Below, piece by piece: positions 6,358 to 7,974 of a DNA stretch of 7,974 nt. A model generated the notes under the pieces. It was not told the DNA's origin, did no database searches, and saw nothing but the letters and a program-made list of their open reading frames with translations. The stretch is from Alphaproteobacteria bacterium. GTDB lineage: Bacteria > Pseudomonadota > Alphaproteobacteria > Zavarziniales > Zavarziniaceae. Where the stretch lies: NCBI GenBank assembly GCA_021774355.1, contig JAJFJE010000034.1, positions 1 to 7,974 of the forward strand. The letters run 5' to 3'. Numbering within the stretch: position 1 is the stretch's first letter; every line of letters begins with the position of its first letter. The position numbers and the translations under genes were made by a program.

Positions 6358-7149
6358 GTGCACACATCCATCATCTCGGGGGGTGGCGTCGAAGCGAAGC
6401 AGCGGCGTCCGCTTGGTACTGCACACCGCATCGCAGCGGTCGGGTTGGCTTTGCTGCTTCTATCCGGAACACTCAGCGGTTGTGCCAAGCGGCCGCCGGC
6501 CAATGATCTTGAAGCGGTGACCGAATATGAGCGCATCAACGATCCGCTCGAGCCGCTGAACCGCTATTTCTTCGAGGTCAATCGGTTCATCGATTTCATG
6601 CTGGTGCGGCCGATCGCCGAAATCTATCGGGGCATCACCCCCGGCTTCATCCAGCGCGGCATCCGCAACTTCATCAACAACCTCCAGACCCCGGTCATCC
6701 TCGTCAATGATATATTACAGGGGGAGGGCGAACGGGCGAAGACCACCCTGGCGCGCTTTATCATCAACACCACCGTCGGCATTGGCGGCCTGGTCGATGT
6801 CGCCGCCAAGGAAGGCCTGCCGCGCCATGCCGAGGATTTCGGCCAGACCCTGGGCAGTTGGGGCAGCGGCGAGGGCCCCTATCTGGTACTGCCCCTGCTC
6901 GGGCCGCGGCCGCCGCGCGATCTGGTCGGCGCCATCGTCGATCGGGTGACCGATCCGGTGGGCTGGGTGCTGCGCGCCCACGATGCCGAAGAATATGGCT
7001 ATGGGCTGACGGTGGCCGACGTCATCGACAGCCGCTCGCGGACCATCGAGACCGTCGACGAACTCGAAGCCTCGTCGATCGATCTCTACGCCACAGTCCG
7101 CAACCTCTACCGCCAGCAGCGCAACGCGGCGATCGAGAACAAGGATTGA
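6358..7149 (+). CDS. mlaA: MlaA (VacJ) outer-membrane lipoprotein of phospholipid transport
   Basis: 263-aa lipoprotein that, in the Mla pathway, sits in the outer membrane with a porin and removes phospholipid from the outer leaflet, passing it to periplasmic MlaC. A long basic n-region and hydrophobic core (about 24-36) lead to the lipobox LSGC, with the lipidated Cys at 42. The residue after it is Ala, not Asp, which by the E. coli Lol rule fits outer-membrane sorting. The MlaA domain follows: NDPLEPLNRYFFEVNRFID (61-79), FINNLQTPVILVNDILQG (105-122), NTTVGIGGLVDVA (137-149), and EDFGQTLGSWGSGEGPYLVLPLLGP (159-183), with a glycine-rich loop typical of the family. Translation starts at GTG with a strong ribosome binding site. 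It is divergent from the methionine operon, ends just before an intrinsic terminator and is followed by mlaC. The length is normal and nothing is missing. Confidence 0.95.
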   Translation: MHTSIISGGGVEAKQRRPLGTAHRIAAVGLALLLLSGTLSGCAKRPPANDLEAVTEYERINDPLEPLNRYFFEVNRFIDFMLVRPIAEIYRGITPGFIQRGIRNFINNLQTPVILVNDILQGEGERAKTTLARFIINTTVGIGGLVDVAAKEGLPRHAEDFGQTLGSWGSGEGPYLVLPLLGPRPPRDLVGAIVDRVTDPVGWVLRAHDAEEYGYGLTVADVIDSRSRTIETVDELEASSIDLYATVRNLYRQQRNAAIENKD

Positions 7150-7154
7150 TTCGG

Positions 7155-7182
7155 AACGCCGGGGGCGCCCCGGCGTTTCTTT
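7155..7182 (+). terminator. Intrinsic terminator after mlaA
   Basis: A perfect 10-bp stem, AACGCCGGGG (7155-7164) with CCCCGGCGTT (7168-7177), and a GCG loop, followed by TTTCTTT (7176-7182). It begins five bases after the mlaA stop. It should separate mlaA from mlaC transcription, at least partly. Confidence 0.85.
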
Positions 7183-7209
7183 GACGAGACTGTCACGACG
7201 CCGTAGCAT
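7181..7209 (+). promoter_or_regulatory. mlaC: Sigma-70-type promoter of mlaC
   Basis: -35 TTGACG (7181-7186, 5 of 6 matches), a 17-base spacer, and -10 TAGCAT (7204-7209, 4 of 6 matches). The -35 begins on the last two T bases of the preceding terminator. Transcription would start near 7216, giving a leader of about 38 bases before mlaC. Confidence 0.6.
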
Positions 7210-7243
7210 CGGCGCGACAGTCGAGCGCTTAGCGTCCATTGAC

Positions 7244-7248
7244 AGAGG
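7244..7248 (+). promoter_or_regulatory. mlaC: Ribosome binding site fixing the ATG start of mlaC
   Basis: AGAGG ends five bases before the ATG at 7254. It favours this ATG over the in-frame TTG at 7239, which would place the Shine-Dalgarno inside the coding region. Confidence 0.65.
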
Positions 7249-7253
7249 TTGAT

Positions 7254-7871
7254 ATGCTCCGCCGCCATTTCCTGCGCCGTTCGGCGCTCGTCATCGGCAC
7301 CCTGGCTGTGCTGGCTGCGTCGCCGATCAGTGCTGCCCGGGCTGCCAGCCCAGCCGAAAGCTTCGTCAGCGAGATGGGTGACAAGGCAATCGGGATTCTT
7401 TCCAACCATGCTCTCGGCCCGGCCGACAAGCAGGCTCAGTTCCGGACCTTGTTCCTGCAGAACTTCGATACCGACACGATCGGCAGCTTCGTCCTCGGCC
7501 GCTACAAGCGGGCGGCGACGCCGGAGCAGATCGCCACGTTCAACAAGCTCTATGCCGAAGACATCGTGCAGACCTATAACCGCCGCCTGTCGGTCTATTC
7601 CGGCGAGATCTTCCAGGTCACCGGTTCCCAGGTCCAGGGCGACGAGACCCTGGTGCGCAGCCAGGTGCTCGGCACCAAGGGCCGGCCGGCGACCCATGTC
7701 GAATGGCGCCTCGGCGGCGCCCCCGGCAACTTCAAGGTGATCGACGTGGTGATCGAGAACCTGTCCATGCGCCAGGCCCAGCGGGACGATTTCGCCTCGG
7801 TGATCGGGTCCCGCGGGCTCGACGGGCTGATCGCCGCCCTGCAGCGCAAGGTCGGCAGCGCCGCCCGCTAG
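7254..7871 (+). CDS. mlaC: MlaC (Ttg2D) periplasmic phospholipid-binding protein
   Basis: 205-aa precursor of the soluble periplasmic carrier that moves phospholipid between outer-membrane MlaA and the inner-membrane MlaFEDB ABC transporter. The N-terminus has RRHFLRR at 3-9, a hydrophobic stretch about 10-22 and a probable cleavage site after AARA near residue 30. The twin arginine followed by xFLR resembles a Tat signal (RRxFLK), unlike the plain Sec signal of E. coli MlaC. The mature part shows family features: a helical start (SPAESFVSEMGDKAIGILS), FRTLFLQNFDTDTIGSFVLGRYKRAATPEQIATFNKLYAEDIVQTYNRRL-type text over about 57-108, the beta segment HVEWRLGGAPGNFKVIDVVIENLSM near 146-170, and the closing RDDFASVIGSRGLDGLIAAL. 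The ATG at 7254 is chosen for its ribosome binding site. No mlaFED genes are in view, so they presumably lie elsewhere. Paired with mlaA, the assignment is firm. Confidence 0.94.
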   Translation: MLRRHFLRRSALVIGTLAVLAASPISAARAASPAESFVSEMGDKAIGILSNHALGPADKQAQFRTLFLQNFDTDTIGSFVLGRYKRAATPEQIATFNKLYAEDIVQTYNRRLSVYSGEIFQVTGSQVQGDETLVRSQVLGTKGRPATHVEWRLGGAPGNFKVIDVVIENLSMRQAQRDDFASVIGSRGLDGLIAALQRKVGSAAR

Positions 7872-7888
7872 CGCTCTTTGTTCAGGCT

Positions 7889-7974
7889 GTGCCACCGCGC
7901 TCCCGGCCGGTGCGCGGCGGACGCCTGTCCCGCGCCCTGGCCGCACTGGCCGCACTGGCCGCCCACCTCCCTCG
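7889..7974 (+). CDS. Possible start of a downstream gene (3' truncated)
   Basis: A GTG at 7889, or a second in-frame GTG at 7910, opens a frame that stays open to the right edge. The 28 visible codons are basic and then Ala/Leu-rich (LSRALAALAALAAHLP), which looks like the beginning of a signal peptide or a membrane anchor. It starts 18 bases after the mlaC stop, on the same strand, with no terminator between. The ribosome binding site is poor (CAGG only two bases before the first GTG). Too little is visible to name a family, and it may be non-coding. Confidence 0.3.
   Translation, partial: MPPRSRPVRGGRLSRALAALAALAAHLP
7937..7963 (+). repeat. Three tandem 9-bp units at the right edge
   Basis: CTGGCCGCA occurs twice and then CTGGCCGCC. 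In the possible edge gene these encode LAA-LAA-LAA. This is probably just the codon repetition of an Ala/Leu hydrophobic segment in GC-rich DNA. Confidence 0.5.

Noticed and set aside
6048..6506. A 152-codon plus-strand frame through the divergent intergenic region
   Set aside because: It overlaps the methionine operator, the Crp-type site and the first 50 codons of mlaA in another frame. Its composition is Arg/Ala/Pro-rich with no domain.
6027..6539. N-terminal extension of the ArsR/methyltransferase frame by up to 171 codons
   Set aside because: The extension runs through the promoter, the operator and the divergent mlaA start, and reads as unstructured sequence. The family begins at the MSSLLGALKAAAEPTRLR segment.
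7239..7253. TTG start for MlaC five codons upstream
   Set aside because: It would put the AGAGG ribosome binding site inside the gene. The ATG at 7254 is properly spaced from that site and gives a normal signal peptide.
7107..7955. A 282-codon minus-strand frame opposite mlaC
   Set aside because: It is antisense to an intact MlaC, crosses the terminator and promoter in the mlaA-mlaC gap, and shows no domain.

Overview
The window is GC-rich, densely packed chromosomal DNA that reads as a free-living alphaproteobacterium, probably Rhodospirillales-like. The grounds are a bacterial Coq4 homologue, an ArsR-methyltransferase regulator heading a metF-metH operon, and an mlaA-mlaC pair away from the mlaFED transporter genes. 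The assignment to a lineage is inferred from gene content and style, not from any marker gene. I see no rRNA, tRNA, CRISPR array, insertion sequence or prophage.

Layout. (1) 3-629, plus strand: the 3' part of a coq4-family ubiquinone-biosynthesis gene, cut by the left edge. (2) 630-685: a short convergent gap with nested inverted repeats. (3) 6026 down to 686, minus strand: a tight three-gene methionine-cycle operon, transcribed as ArsR/methyltransferase regulator -> metF -> metH. Consecutive genes overlap by the four bases ATGA. (4) 6027-6357: a divergent control region. It carries a good promoter with an overlapping palindromic operator for the methionine operon, and a perfect TGTGA-N6-TCACA Crp/Fnr-type palindrome nearer to mlaA. 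(5) 6358-7149, plus strand: mlaA, an outer-membrane lipoprotein, closed by a strong intrinsic terminator. (6) 7254-7871, plus strand: mlaC, a periplasmic phospholipid shuttle with its own likely promoter. (7) The right edge may hold the first codons of another gene.

How the genes work together. MetF reduces methylene-THF to methyl-THF. MetH uses methyl-THF and cobalamin to remethylate homocysteine to methionine. The first gene product, a winged-helix domain joined to a class I SAM-methyltransferase domain, matches the architecture I associate with SahR-like regulators of the SAM/SAH cycle. A 22-bp imperfect palindrome covers the whole spacer and -10 box of its own promoter, so repression of the whole operon is a straightforward model. 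MlaA and MlaC act in outer-membrane lipid asymmetry: MlaA removes misplaced phospholipid from the outer leaflet, and MlaC carries it across the periplasm to the inner-membrane MlaFEDB complex.

The window is mainly well-conserved housekeeping genes. The parts most worth a second look are regulatory: the operator/promoter overlap, a possible leaderless mini-ORF coupled to the regulator, and the Crp-type site. No clearly new biological system is evident.
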